64,000 nt of DNA from Argyresthia goedartella (taxonomy: Eukaryota; Arthropoda; Insecta; Lepidoptera; Argyresthiidae), in NCBI GenBank assembly GCA_949825045.1, contig OX463836.1, positions 11,363,829-11,427,828 of the forward strand. Reading direction: 5' to 3'. The notes under the pieces are model-generated. The model was not told the DNA's origin. It saw nothing but the letters and a program-made list of their open reading frames with translations, and made no database searches. Both the position numbers and the translations under genes were made by a program. Shown here in pieces: positions 32,098-43,345 of this stretch (within the stretch, counting starts at the first letter, position 1; every line of letters starts with the position of its first letter).

Positions 32098-32147
32098 GGC
32101 AAAAATACTGATTTGCACAACAAAAATACTTTTTATGTTTTAAATAT
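32098..32147 (-). repeat. Trace of the ATTAAACTGCAC MITE
   Basis: The minus strand reads AAATATTTAAAACATAAAAA and GTGCAAATCAGTATTTTTG, as in 35100-35170. The neighbouring TIR repeat abuts or interrupts it. Confidence 0.5.
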
Positions 32148-32625
32148 TTTATCTACACACGTATCATAAACCCTCTTTACTGCGTTCAAAAACCGCTCGT
32201 TACGATCAGCATTATGTTAAACTACTTGGTAAAAACTCGTTTCGTATCTGGAAAACTACACATAATGGTCATTATGTGTAGTTTTTCTACACATAATGAC
32301 ATTCAAATTTCGAACGCCGACGCCCACCCGCGTGCCGTCCCTAGTTTGTCTGTGAAGTTGGTACTGACATTCAAATTTCGAACGCCGACGCCCGTCTGCG
32401 TGAAGTTGGTACTAAAGAACAGGCTAAACAATTGCAGAACCACAATGCCGGTCAAACATGCGGTTCCTGAACACATCAAAGAGAGCTTATGATATGTGTG
32501 TAGATAAACTAGTGTATGTAACTGTACATAATTAGGCATTAAAACTCTCGAGTGATATTATTATGAAACTCGCCTTCAGCTCGTTTCATAAACCCACTCT
32601 CGAGTTTTAATGCCCTCCATTATGC
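32148..32625 (-). repeat. TIR-containing interspersed repeat, copy B
   Basis: Inverted copy of the family at 20-442. The inner unit 32148-32508 (361 bp) has 41-bp inverted termini that begin TTTATCTACACACRTATCAT. A flank with two facing CTCGAGAGTTTTAAT-type arms (hairpin, about 32535-32620) follows. A 92-codon frame spans the unit but is judged not to be coding (see rejected items). Confidence 0.75.
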
Positions 32626-32720
32626 AGCAGTCACACCCCACACTAGGATACCCTGTGTCGTGGGAATTAGAAACAGCGACGTCACAAACATGTAAACATC
32701 TCAGACCTGGGGATTTTTCA
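32626..32720 (-). mobile_element. SINE family 2 fragment
   Basis: CACACTAGGATACCCTGTGT and AGAAACAGCGACGTCAC identify a 5'-truncated minus-strand copy. Confidence 0.65.
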
Positions 32721-32764
32721 ACGGCCATCTCTTGATTGCGATGACCTCTACAGAAGTTTGTTTT

Positions 32765-32815
32765 TTTCACAGCGCTAAGGGACTACAAACGTTGTAGTCC
32801 CTTAGCGCTGTGAAA
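32765..32815. repeat. Perfect 24-bp-arm palindrome
   Basis: Arms 32765-32788 and 32792-32815 are exact inverse copies (core CACAGCGCTAAGGGACTACA) around a 3-base centre ACG. There is no such symmetry in the surrounding 100 bp. Confidence 0.9.
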
Positions 32816-33399
32816 GGATGCTACGTTATGACATTTTTTCCCGATACCGTCCCTCTCACACTGCGGGCCTTTCCGCCTGGAGTAACGGGGACCTTTGCAC
32901 GGACGAGGTATCGCCTTAAGGCACGGACCCCTAAAAATTAATGACGTTTTCTATTAGCTCAAACTCCAAACTGTTGCTAACTTAGCGAATCGAAGATGTT
33001 GTGTAAATTGTAGTAACTTGTTTAGAATTAATTGGGATGAAACTCACTAATTTTTGAGTTACAATAAACATCACAGTCAAGGGAATTTGTTTACCTTCCG
33101 TGCCGGAATCCGCGCCTGCTACCCCATCTCCAATTTTGGCGTATTCTCATATTTTTTTATAATTTTTCGGCATTTTTCCTACGTCGCTGATTCCACAGCC
33201 CCATCCTACTAAAGGGTGCTCCAGTACGGAAGGATATAAAGCGCTCAAATTGCTACATATTTCTTGTCCCTTCTTCGTTGTTTTTTGTCGCGCCCTATGT
33301 AATGGGATGATATGCTGAATTGCACGTGTAGGGCAAAGGACCCTTGCAAGAAATTCACTAAATAAATTAAGCGTCCTAAACTAACTAAAACTATCTCAC
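32816..33399. other. No gene recognised
   Basis: A moderately GC-rich start, then AT-rich. No protein homology seen. Confidence 0.3.
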
Positions 33400-33662
33400 T
33401 AATAATAATAATAATAATAATACCTTGGACACTATTTACACACATTGATCTAGCCCCAAACTAGGATTCCCTGTATCTTGGGTACTAGACAACGATACAC
33501 GTACATAAATTGATAAATATTTTACTTAGATAGATAAACAACCATGACTAGGGTACAAACATCCGTTCTCATCGAACAAATATTTGCCCCCACCGGGACT
33601 CGAACCCGGGACCCTTGGCTTCGTAGGCAGGGTCACTGCCGACTCAGCCATTCGGGTCGTTT
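33400..33662 (-). mobile_element. SINE family 1, copy 4
   Basis: Full-length minus-strand copy: (ATA)n tail, ACTAGGATTCCCTGTATC, B-box region CCACCGGGACTCGAACCCGG, A-box region CGACTCAGCCATTCGGGTCG. Open frames across it (33544-33805) come from the SINE and are not genes. Confidence 0.88.
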
Positions 33663-34239
33663 ATCGAACTTTATCGAATTTCCTGGTTCAGAAAAACATG
33701 AAAAATTATTTTTTTACTTACATATTTATTAGGAAATATACCAACCATTATTTGGAACCGTCTGATCGCGAGCGGAAGTACAGCCAAGATACTATTCGGC
33801 ACTAGTTGGAAAACTTTGACCGTCGATTTCTTTTTATTTTAGTATTAACCGCTGAAGAGCCGGAATTGGTTATTAGTATTAACCGCTGAAGAGCCGGACC
33901 TGGTTATTAGGCATCGCGACTTTGAACCTCAAGCCGTGGTGATAAAATTCAAAATATATAACGGAAACATGTCTTCTTTAGAAGGTCCCGTGAAACCAGC
34001 GGTAAAAGCAGATGACAGAGTAGGCTCCTTTTTCATAGCTAGAGGGTCCTCCAGGTGCTCATTATAAAAAAAACCTTTTATGACACACACAATTGTGTTC
34101 ATTACAAATTTGTCACTGTCAATTTGTAGAGTGTAATACAATTCCAACGGGCAGTAGACCAAAAAAAACAATTAAAATATACATTTTTATTAGTTGTAAA
34201 ATATAACTCATACATACGGAACCCTAAAAAGAACTTGCC
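33663..34239. other. 34-bp tandem duplication; no gene
   Basis: AGTATTAACCGCTGAAGAGC occurs at 33841 and 33875 (34-bp period). The rest is AT-rich without recognised content. Confidence 0.45.
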
Positions 34240-34430
34240 AAGACGAATAAAACGAGCCCTTACTCGATAGGTTTGCTTAGCTTTATTACACAGTTCTCAT
34301 GGCTTCAGCTTCCGGCTCCATCATCAGATCCGATTTACATATGCATGCAAAATGTCAGTTCAATCGGTAACTGGTAAGTGAGTCAAATTTAACTTGCAAG
34401 GTTTGATTACAGGCAGACAGATAGACAGAG
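34240..34430 (-). repeat. Inverted copy of the 28190 repeat
   Basis: Contains GGCTCCATCATCAGATCCGA and GTCAAATTTAACTTGCAAGG, inverse to 28190-28330. Confidence 0.5.
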
Positions 34431-34944
34431 CCAGAGACAGGTTAAACTATCTGATACAAAATAACAAATAAGTGAGGTTTTTATAACATGATCCTGTCCG
34501 AAAAATAGCGCGATAGCACGCTAATACGACATTTGAGGGGTACTTAATGTGAGCAGTAGTCTGAGCATTCAACCAGTAGTCTCCATTATATAAGCACTTT
34601 TAGGACCACAGCCTTAAAAAGATTAACTAATGACCAAATACCGTAGGATCTTTTATCACAATCGGTCCATCTGTCCGCTGCATCATCCATCAAGTCACTA
34701 AAGCCCGTCGACGGTGTCTTTGCCTTAAAAAAACCGAGAATTTGTGTCTGAAGTACTTTTCTCAACTAAAGTGCTAAGTGCTAAGTGCGAATGGGTAATT
34801 CTACATGAGAACCCTAAAGGTCATCGCTGATTTCTACGAACCCTCTACTGTGCAGCTAAAGAATGTTCGTTAAAATATAGGTTTATTAGAATCTTAACCC
34901 CTCAGTAACCACCTGGTTAGCTAACGCCACTTTTCCGCGGAAAT
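34431..34944. other. No gene; repeat trace
   Basis: 34640-34700 (ACAATCGGTCCATCTGTCCG) resembles the end of the repeat at 41090-41500. Otherwise nothing seen. Confidence 0.35.
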
Positions 34945-35186
34945 ATTAAACTGCACATCAAACATACTGATTTTTGACGTGCACCAAATGCTGCGGTAGC
35001 TTAGATGAATGGTAAAGGGGGTGAGCAAAGTGAAGCCCCCTTTATCCTTCGTGTTTGTTTGAACATGCAAGAACAACAAAAAATACTTAAACATAAACTT
35101 TTCACATAAAATATTTAAAACATAAAAAGTGTTTTTGCTAATCCTTTTTTGCTGTGCAAATCAGTATTTTTGATGTGCGATTAAAT
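34945..35186. repeat. MITE with ATTAAACTGCAC termini, copy 2
   Basis: Ends ATTAAACTGCACATCAAACA and, inverted, ATTTAATCGCACATCAAAAA, each continuing into TACTGATTT. This gives about 28-bp inverted termini with a few mismatches. The interior holds the 'GCGGTAGCTTAG...CCTTCGTGTT' core. Confidence 0.68.
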
Positions 35187-35952
35187 ACTAGCCAAATTTT
35201 ATTACCATGGCATAGGGTTTAAAATCGTCCCAACTACCCTCGATTTGGGTAGTTAGAAAGTCTTTATCCTAAGAAATTAAATATATGTTGTGTTTTGCAA
35301 TAAATAAAATACACCCTGCATTTAGCAAAGATTTTCTCCGGCTGTTGTGAGACAGAGCCCACACGCTCAGGATTCCGGCTACAACCTCCCATTGCGAAGG
35401 AATTTGACAAAAAGCACACGAAAATATTTCCCCCCCGCTTATAAAACCACTTCGCAAATGCTTCCATTCTTTCAGTACCGTGGGAGACACGCAATGATAC
35501 ACCTCGCTAGATTACTGTGTAGGAAGCAGGAATAATCACGCGTCGAAAAAGTATGCGAATTGAACTGTCAGTGACTCTTATACCTAATGATATAAGGTGC
35601 ATTTTATCTGAACTCGAACACTTTTTCACTCTGGTATTTATTTCTGCTTGAGCCACTGTTCTTATGTTGATTTTGTACATTGTTGTATTTTGTGAAATCG
35701 ACATGAAATCACCTCACCGAGTATTTCAATTGCATTTGCATACTAATCCCAAAAACGGTAGATAATTGTTACTAATACCAACGTTAATTCTGACATTTTA
35801 TATAACAAATCTGCTTCTTCTTTCCAATGTTTTGCTGGATTAAATCTCTTCTTAGAGTTAGGCACGCCTTTCTACACTTTTATCTTATAAGTTTTCTATA
35901 AGTCTCAATTTCAGTACCTACAATCAAGGAATTATGAAATAATAATAATATA
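35187..35952. other. No gene recognised
   Basis: Short overlapping frames on both strands at 35264-35535 have no domain. Nothing else identified. Confidence 0.3.
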
Positions 35953-36933
35953 CACAGTCAGGTCATAAGTTCTGTCACACAATAAAAACTTTTGAATTTA
36001 GAACGCTAGCCACAAAAAGGTTTATTGAATTCGAATTTCGAATTTTTCATGAAAATAAAAATGTGTACTTTTTAGAATTTTCCTCATTTTTAAATATGGA
36101 GTGGACACTTAAAGAAGACCGTGTCGCAGTTATTACGTTGCATCGTTGCGGTTAGGCGCCAATTCAGATTTTCGACTTACTGAAAAATTTGAATATAACC
36201 AAAACATTCGTTTATCGTACCATAAAACGATACAATGAAGACTCTAGTGTAGATGACAGGTCAAGAAGTGGTCGCCCTCGCTCTGTTAGGACTCCAGCAG
36301 TGATAAAAGATGTGAAGGCGCGAATTCAAAGAAATCCCATACGTAAGCAGAAACTGTTGGCCCTTCAGATGGGGTTAAGCAGGACCACGGTGAAAAGGGT
36401 GTTAAATGAAGACTTAGGGCTCAGGGCATATCGAAGAAAAACAGGACATCGTTTGGACGCTCGTTTAATGGAACTGAGACTGAAGAGATGCCGCGCTTTG
36501 TTGAAGCGGTACGCGGGAAAAAAGCATCGGGAAATTCTTTTTTCGGATGAAAAAATTTTCACCGTGGAAGAGAACAATAACAAACAAAATGATAAGGTGT
36601 ACGCACACAGCAGTGAAGAAGCGAGCAACCGTATTCCGCGTGTCCAACGAGGTCATTTTCCATCCTCGCTCATGGTTTGGTTGGGAGTCTCTTATTGGGG
36701 CTTAACTGAGGTACATTTTTGTGAGAAAGGCGTAAAAACGAATGCAGTTGTGTATCAAAATACAGTCCTCAAGAACCTTGTGGAACCTGTTTCTCATACC
36801 ATGTTTAATAACAGGCACTGGGTATTCCAACAAGATTCTGCGCCAGCTCATAGAGCGAAAAGCACACAAGACTGGCTGGCGGCGCGTGAAATCGACTTCA
36901 TCCGGCACGAAGACTGGCCCTCCTCCAGTCCAG
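35953..36933 (+). mobile_element. Tc1-like transposon, left two-thirds
   Basis: Starts after a TA with CACAGTCAGGTCATAAGTTC, the terminal repeat of this Tc1-like family. It runs into transposase and stops abruptly at 36933, at the outer edge of the large inverted duplication. The right end and the second terminal repeat are missing. Confidence 0.8.
36096..36933 (+). pseudogene. Tc1-like transposase, stop codon and truncated
   Basis: The natural start is probably ATG at 36096 (MEWTLKEDRVAV). An in-frame TAG at 36153 ends it after 19 codons, and the frame is open again from there to 36933. The helix-turn-helix region includes TKTFVYRTIKRYNE and SRSGRPRSVRTP; the second DNA-binding part is LSRTTVKRVLNEDLGLRAY. 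The first catalytic aspartate is in FSDEKIFTVEE and the second in FQQDSAPAHRA. The frame then breaks at DWPSSSP, just before where the third acidic residue (spacing about 37) should be. Loss of that residue and the premature stop make it inactive. Confidence 0.85.
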
Positions 36934-38258
36934 AGAAAATACCAGGGCAAACACTGCGATAGCTTAGGTGAAGACTAGGGGAGGCGAGCGAAGCTTCTTC
37001 GGGTTAGGTTGACATGTATTAACAAAAAAAAACATAGATTCTAAACCCTGTCGGTCTGGTTTACTAGTTGATCAACTAACGGTTTTGACTATCTTACGGT
37101 GACATATACATACATATACTACTAAAACTATTTACTTAAAAAATGTCTTGATATACAACTACTTAGATAAAGCTACGTCGTTACTTCGACAGAAATTACA
37201 GTAGGTTTAATTTATTGGCTTACTATCGGTGTCTATCTGTGCCTCCACTACCCTGTTTGAGAAAAGACGTGGCGATAAATTCAGTGTTGTATGTGAAGGC
37301 GACACTCCTTGAAGTGATACAAGTTGTACACCAAACTTGAGGCAGTCTGATCTGCATAGAAATCAAGTTGTGCAGTCGACAACACACCAAGCTTTACTTT
37401 ATAATGTATACTCATCACACAACATAATGGAATATAGACGAGAGTAAGATATAGCTCTGTATAACAGGTTGCTCCCCTCCCTCAAATATGGCGAGGGGGG
37501 TGATGGCTGGTGCACAAGTCATACTCGTGAACGGGTGCTGCTTGGGGGGACTGGTCCAGTCTGGTTTCTCATGAGTTGTGTTCATTACAGCTTTTGTTTG
37601 TTCCCATTTATTTCTTTTGTAAAATTGTTATTTTGAGACATGTTATTGGCACTTATAGATACAATGTCATAATATTATCATTATGAGATGAGTTTTATTG
37701 TACATTGTGGCATAAAGAAAAGACGAAAATTTTAAAAATTACTTACCCCTAGTGTGTTCGGGTTTAAGTTATTTGTATTACTTAATCACGACCAATTTTT
37801 AAAAGAGATCTACAAATCAATCTGTGGGAGTTTCTACGCCCTCCTTCTCCCACAGTGGTCCAATGTAGAGAGGAGGCAAAAAATGACGTTTGATAAGTAT
37901 ATGTTAATATCTACAGTAACAAAGAACTTTGACTTGATATGACGGGCGTATTTCCGATGCACTGGTAGAGGTAATGGAGTTTCATTTTCCTGTGTGAGAT
38001 TCAGCCATGAATCACCACTTAAAAGGGAAATTTCCTTTTTCAAACTTTAACCATAATTAGTTACTCATTAGTTTAGTTGATCATATTTTATTTTATTTTT
38101 TAGTTTTCATGACGTATAAATGTCTGACTTGTAAAAGTGCATTATTTTTGCCTACTTACAACAAAAAAATGAGTTTGAGTTTGATAAACCTCAAACTCAC
38201 TCGGAGAGGGCGCCTAGCATTAAACTCAATAGTACTAACAGGGGTTAAGCAGGACCAC
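36934..38258 (+). repeat. Large inverted duplication, left arm
   Basis: 1325 bp, inverse of 38665-39989. Reading across both arms I found only two differences: 36959, and one base in CATGAG/CATAAG near 37572. The arm is itself a patchwork. It holds the shared TIR-element core and right terminus (36954-37115), an unidentified block (37116-37560), a repeat also at 55985-57075, and a LINE 3' end (37780-37937). It ends in 18 bp of Tc1 sequence (GGGGTTAAGCAGGACCAC). Confidence 0.95.
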
Positions 38259-38664
38259 AAGGTTCCACAAGGTTCTTGAGGACTGTATTTTGATACACAA
38301 CTGCATTCGTTTTTACGCCTTTCTCACAAAAATGTACCTCAGTTAAGCCCCAATAAGAGACTCCCAACCAAACCATGAGCGAGGATGGAAAATGACCTCG
38401 TTGGACACGCGGAATACGGTTGCTCGCTTCTTCACTGCTGTGTGCGTACACCTTATCATTTTGTTTGTTATAGCTCTCTTCCACGGTGAAAATTTTTGCA
38501 TCCGAAAAAAGAATTTCCCGATGCTTTTTTCCCGCGTACCGCTTCAACAAAGCGCGGCATCTCTTCAGTCTCAGGTCCATTAAACGAGCGTCCAAACCAA
38601 ACGATGTCCTGTTTTTCTTCGATATGCCCTAAGCCCTAAGTCTCCATTTAACACCCTTTTCACC
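38259..38664 (-). pseudogene. Tc1-like transposase fragment in the palindrome centre
   Basis: Minus-strand fragment matching about 36370-36785 of the adjacent Tc1 element at high but not full identity. Differences include SDAKIF for SDEKIF, ESYNKQ for ENNNKQ and a 5-bp tandem insertion (GTTTGGTTTGGACG) that shifts the frame. It is therefore a different copy of the family, not a recent duplicate of the left one. It lacks both termini. Confidence 0.85.
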
Positions 38665-39989
38665 GTGGTCCTGCTTAACCCCTGTTAGTACTATTGAGTT
38701 TAATGCTAGGCGCCCTCTCCGAGTGAGTTTGAGGTTTATCAAACTCAAACTCATTTTTTTGTTGTAAGTAGGCAAAAATAATGCACTTTTACAAGTCAGA
38801 CATTTATACGTCATGAAAACTAAAAAATAAAATAAAATATGATCAACTAAACTAATGAGTAACTAATTATGGTTAAAGTTTGAAAAAGGAAATTTCCCTT
38901 TTAAGTGGTGATTCATGGCTGAATCTCACACAGGAAAATGAAACTCCATTACCTCTACCAGTGCATCGGAAATACGCCCGTCATATCAAGTCAAAGTTCT
39001 TTGTTACTGTAGATATTAACATATACTTATCAAACGTCATTTTTTGCCTCCTCTCTACATTGGACCACTGTGGGAGAAGGAGGGCGTAGAAACTCCCACA
39101 GATTGATTTGTAGATCTCTTTTAAAAATTGGTCGTGATTAAGTAATACAAATAACTTAAACCCGAACACACTAGGGGTAAGTAATTTTTAAAATTTTCGT
39201 CTTTTCTTTATGCCACAATGTACAATAAAACTCATCTCATAATGATAATATTATGACATTGTATCTATAAGTGCCAATAACATGTCTCAAAATAACAATT
39301 TTACAAAAGAAATAAATGGGAACAAACAAAAGCTGTAATGAACACAACTTATGAGAAACCAGACTGGACCAGTCCCCCCAAGCAGCACCCGTTCACGAGT
39401 ATGACTTGTGCACCAGCCATCACCCCCCTCGCCATATTTGAGGGAGGGGAGCAACCTGTTATACAGAGCTATATCTTACTCTCGTCTATATTCCATTATG
39501 TTGTGTGATGAGTATACATTATAAAGTAAAGCTTGGTGTGTTGTCGACTGCACAACTTGATTTCTATGCAGATCAGACTGCCTCAAGTTTGGTGTACAAC
39601 TTGTATCACTTCAAGGAGTGTCGCCTTCACATACAACACTGAATTTATCGCCACGTCTTTTCTCAAACAGGGTAGTGGAGGCACAGATAGACACCGATAG
39701 TAAGCCAATAAATTAAACCTACTGTAATTTCTGTCGAAGTAACGACGTAGCTTTATCTAAGTAGTTGTATATCAAGACATTTTTTAAGTAAATAGTTTTA
39801 GTAGTATATGTATGTATATGTCACCGTAAGATAGTCAAAACCGTTAGTTGATCAACTAGTAAACCAGACCGACAGGGTTTAGAATCTATGTTTTTTTTTG
39901 TTAATACATGTCAACCTAACCCGAAGAAGCTTCGCTCGCCTCCCCTAGTCTTCACCTAAGCTACCGCAGTGTTTGCCCTGGTATTTTCT
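38665..39989 (-). repeat. Large inverted duplication, right arm
   Basis: 1325 bp, inverse of 36934-38258. Its outer edge continues without a break into 39990-40050 (GCAACTTTTGGTGATCATTT), the same continuation seen in an independent copy at 46585-46690. So this arm sits in its original context, and the left arm is probably the derived one. Confidence 0.95.
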
Positions 39990-40451
39990 GCAACTTTTGG
40001 TGATCATTTACCTATTTTGGGTAGGAAAAAAATATGTTGGTGGTCATTTAAATTGTTCTATTTTCTAAATGCCTGTTCTCTTAAATTATTAAATTACGAA
40101 TTACCAAGTAACAAGGTCTTTGTGTAGGTAATTGTATTACAAATTTGCTGTGAATCTTGAATGGATATGTCGTAAGTTAGTATGTTATATAAAACACAGA
40201 TTAAGTTTTACTTATTTTAGCCTTTCAAAGATGGCGGGCTTTCCTAAAGCTCACTCACTGCGCACATAACTTTTCGGTTTGCCTCCACCTGAGCTTTATG
40301 TCTGCATTGCGACGTATCATGCATGCTAAGAAAATTCGAATATCCTTTGATACGGCACTTTCATTATCTATTTACGACCCCATTCTGTCTAAAAACATTT
40401 TAGGCAGAAAAAAAAAACAAAAATAAATAATAGGGTCCTTTGTTTTGACGA
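39990..40451. other. Right flank of the palindrome
   Basis: 39990-40075 (GGTGATCATTTACCTATTTT, GGTCATTTAAATTGTTCT) matches 46605-46690. The rest is not recognised. Confidence 0.45.
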
Positions 40452-40705
40452 CCCGATTGGCCGAGTCGGCAGTGACCCTGCCTACGAAGCCAAGGGTCCC
40501 GGGTTCGAGCCCCGGTGGTGGCAAATATTTGTTTGATGAGAACGGATGTTTGTACCCTAGTCATGGTTGTTTATCTATCTAAGTATAATATTTATCTATA
40601 TAAGTATGTGTATCGTTGTCTAGTACCCAAGGTACAAGGAATCCTAGTTTGGGGCTAGATCAATGTGTGTAAATAGTGTCCAAGGTATTATTATTATTAT
40701 TATAC
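40452..40705 (+). mobile_element. SINE family 1, copy 5
   Basis: Best-preserved plus-strand copy: ACCCGATTGGCCGAGTCGGC, then GGGTCCCGGGTTCGAGCCCC, the body and (ATT)n. Confidence 0.9.
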
Positions 40706-41089
40706 GGCACGGTTAACCCGGATATTATATTCAATTCTCAAGTTTGCGTGTAGAGAGGCCTAGCCCATCGTCGCAGCTATGAAAGGTTAAGTTAACTCAA
40801 AAGTGGGATACTCTGAGGGATCAGTTAGATTTTAAGTTATTGTGTATTTATCCTCTGTTTCTTTTTGTACTGTAACTGTTCTTGTTGTAGACCATTAATA
40901 AATACATTTCTCTTCTCAGCATTTCCCGTCACTATTTCAATGTCCGTATACGTAAATTATATAATTTAAACAAAAAGTTAAACTTTAGGAAACCCGACCT
41001 CGATCAAACCCTATTTTTTACAAAACACACTCTTACGTGACTTCATTAAATAAAGAGTTTTCTTTATTTCTCCATGATGCCATCGTCAG
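40706..41089. other. No gene; small repeat trace
   Basis: 40755-40790 (GCCTAGCCCATCGTCGCAGC) is a trace of the CCCATACGG family. Otherwise nothing. Confidence 0.35.
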
Positions 41090-41510
41090 ATCCTGACCAA
41101 TATACATTGCTGAGAAGCTCTCCTGGTCCTTGTCACCATCACTTCCTATGACAAGCATACATTATTGACATACATATATTAAGGAATTACATATAGTAAG
41201 GAGCAGTACCGATGGCTTTCATCATCAGCTCCACTTCACAAAACTATTCTTCCTGAGAGTAAATTCATGACCTACTATGAAAAATACCAAAATCGCTATA
41301 GGTCTGCCTATATTCCTGAAGAAATCGACGGAACACTTCTCAGTGTTCCATCCATTTCTCCAGGATCCCATCTTCAGATCCTAAATTATGTCAATAGGAC
41401 CGATTGTAAGGTAAACACTTTCAAAGAAATCCAAATCGGTCCATCCGTCTTGGAGAAAGCGATTAACAAACATGAAAAATTTAAATCAATTTTATTACAA
41501 ATTGCTATAT
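41090..41510 (+). repeat. ATCGTCAGATCCTGA-type repeat
   Basis: Paired blocks CCATCGTCAGATCCTGACC and CCCATCTTCAGATCCTAAAT, ending AAATCGGTCCATCCGTCTTG. Related to 34240-34700 and 28190-28480. Confidence 0.5.
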
Positions 41511-41639
41511 TTTTTTAATTTTATTTCTTTTATTACTATACATTTTAATGATATAATTTTAATGCTATAATTTTAATACAATCTTCTAGAATACAATTTA
41601 TTTAATTCAACAATTTTATTAAAATCGTCATATTTTACG

Positions 41640-41985
41640 TTGTTAAATGTGTACTTGTGTACACATTTACATGTGTACAGACCGTTGTCTCGTCCGTACT
41701 GGCTCTGGCAGAATATCAGCGTCACAGATTCGTCTGTGACATTGCTGAGTCAGGGCCATTTCATTGTCGCGGTACAGTCACAATACCACATAGTTATCCT
41801 TACCGTACCTTAATGTTTTGCTTGTATAATTTTATTATTTATTGTTTGTTTTCTTTAACTGCTGTGTTTTGTTTTCTTTTTGCAGATTTTTCTTCTTAAA
41901 GTTTGAGTTAAAATTATGTATTTGTGTGTGTACCATGTTGCAATGAATAAATTAATTTATCTATCTATCTATCTATCTAAAAAAT
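41640..41985 (+). repeat. LINE-like 3' end with (TCTA)n tail
   Basis: A frame at 41657-41899 (RHRFVCDIAESGPFHCRG) is followed by GCAATGAATAAATTAATTTA and a (TCTA)5 tail at 41960-41980. This is the layout of a LINE 3' end. I cannot name the family. Confidence 0.45.
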
Positions 41986-41994
41986 AAAATTAAC

Positions 41995-42135
41995 AATAAT
42001 AAAGTCAAAGTTCTTTATTACTGTAGATATTTACATACTTAGCAAAGGTCATTTTTTGCATCTTCTCTACGTTGGTATTGAACAGAAGGGCGTAGAAATT
42101 CCCACAGATTGATTTTTAGATCTTTTTTAAAAATA
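41995..42135 (-). repeat. LINE 3' end remnant
   Basis: Same family as inside the palindrome arms: AAAGTTCTTTATTACTGTAG and GGGCGTAGAAATTCCCACAG. Confidence 0.6.
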
Positions 42136-42164
42136 TCTTCTAACGGTGAGGGAAAACTTCGCGA

Positions 42165-42300
42165 GGAAATCTGCATTACTTTGAGCTGTGGCGATGGGCT
42201 AGCCCCCTGTCACGCAAAATGGAGTATTGAATAACTGGCTAAAAGCGGGCACAAACGTGCCTCTGCCAGCCCGTATGGGAAATGGCGTGACGCTAAAAAA
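42165..42300 (-). repeat. CCCATACGG-family fragment
   Basis: GGCGATGGGCTAGCCCCCTG, CGTGCCTCTGCCAGCCCGTA and TGGGAAATGGCGTGACG; inverted relative to 48510-48615. Confidence 0.5.
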
Positions 42301-43345
42301 ATATAAAAATGACCCCGACGAATTGAAAACCTTCTTATTTGAAGGATATAATCTCCAATAAATTTATCCGAACCCGCATGTTCCATAAGCCTGAGTTTTT
42401 CCCTAAATAGGCACTCTGGCTTAATCGACTCTACGCCTATCCGTTTATGAAGTCATGCGCCCATCCACCGACCATTCCACTAGAATGAACGGCGCAATTC
42501 TCAAAGGGTCGCTGATATAACACTGACCAAATTCCTACCCCTTTCTAAACCAACTCGAACGAGCGGAATGGCTCTCGGCGATTCTCCTATTATCATTGTA
42601 ATTTGGCTTCTGCGATTGCTCGAATGAATTCAATAGGATGATGGTTACTAACTCCTGCGTATACTTATAGAGACCGCGCAATATAACCTCTGACTCTAAA
42701 TGAAATATGACTTCTTTCTCTCCCTCTAACCCCATCCTGAAAATATGAGAATCCACAGACCTCTTCACTCTAACTGATGAAGCAGCTGAATGACTGAAAA
42801 CCTCAAAGTTGTCGAGGACTTTGCCACGAATAAATATACAACCTATCCTATTTTCGAAATTTCACCCTTTGGCGCCTTTCGTTAGAGACAGAGATCAAAG
42901 TCTGTGAAATTGTTTGCCCTGACTATCAACGCAAGGCTGAAATTACTGTAGCGATTCAGCGAGAAGGCATTAATCGGTTATTTAACCCGTAATTGAAATG
43001 AGGCTTCGTGATTTTGATCCTTATGCCAAGGTTATAAAATTCTGAATGTACATGCTTGAAGGGATATGCATCCGTTAAGAAAATTCTGAAATTTTCTCAT
43101 ACCGCACCTGTAAAATGATTGGAGATTTTCGTCGATATTTACCGTCACACTGCATATCTTAGTGATTTCCCGAAACAGCCCTGGTAAAAAATGTTGTACA
43201 GGGAAGTCTTCACATAATTATCATGGTCTTTCCCTCGAAGATTAGATACATTCCCTCCCATAATTCCGATCACACGAACACGGCCACTAACTCGATCTGT
43301 GCCTTCTAGGAGGGTGTACCTAATTCGTAAAGAGACTAATGCGTC
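42301..43345. other. No gene recognised
   Basis: About 1 kb of balanced composition without a recognised protein or repeat. Short frames at 42535-42768 and 43145-43387 (minus) show no domain. Confidence 0.35.

Noticed and set aside
32214..32492. 92-codon frame conserved in the TIR repeat (also 53422-53700 and, shorter, 134-364)
   Set aside because: The duplicated internal DNA block is read in two different frames within the same frame, the frame lies across terminal repeats, and no domain is seen. Shared openness follows from shared repeat ancestry.
33544..33805. Short overlapping frames near 33.6 kb
   Set aside because: They translate the SINE head and tail and end in unrelated sequence.
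38245..38595. Independent Tc1 transposase gene on the minus strand
   Set aside because: It is an internal fragment lacking both ends, the third catalytic residue and a start, and it carries a 5-bp frame-shifting insertion.
40452..40530. tRNA gene at SINE heads (also 11840-11912, 33590-33662, 50625-50695)
   Set aside because: A- and B-box-like sequence is present, but each is followed by the same SINE body and tail, and the cloverleaf is imperfect. These are SINE heads.
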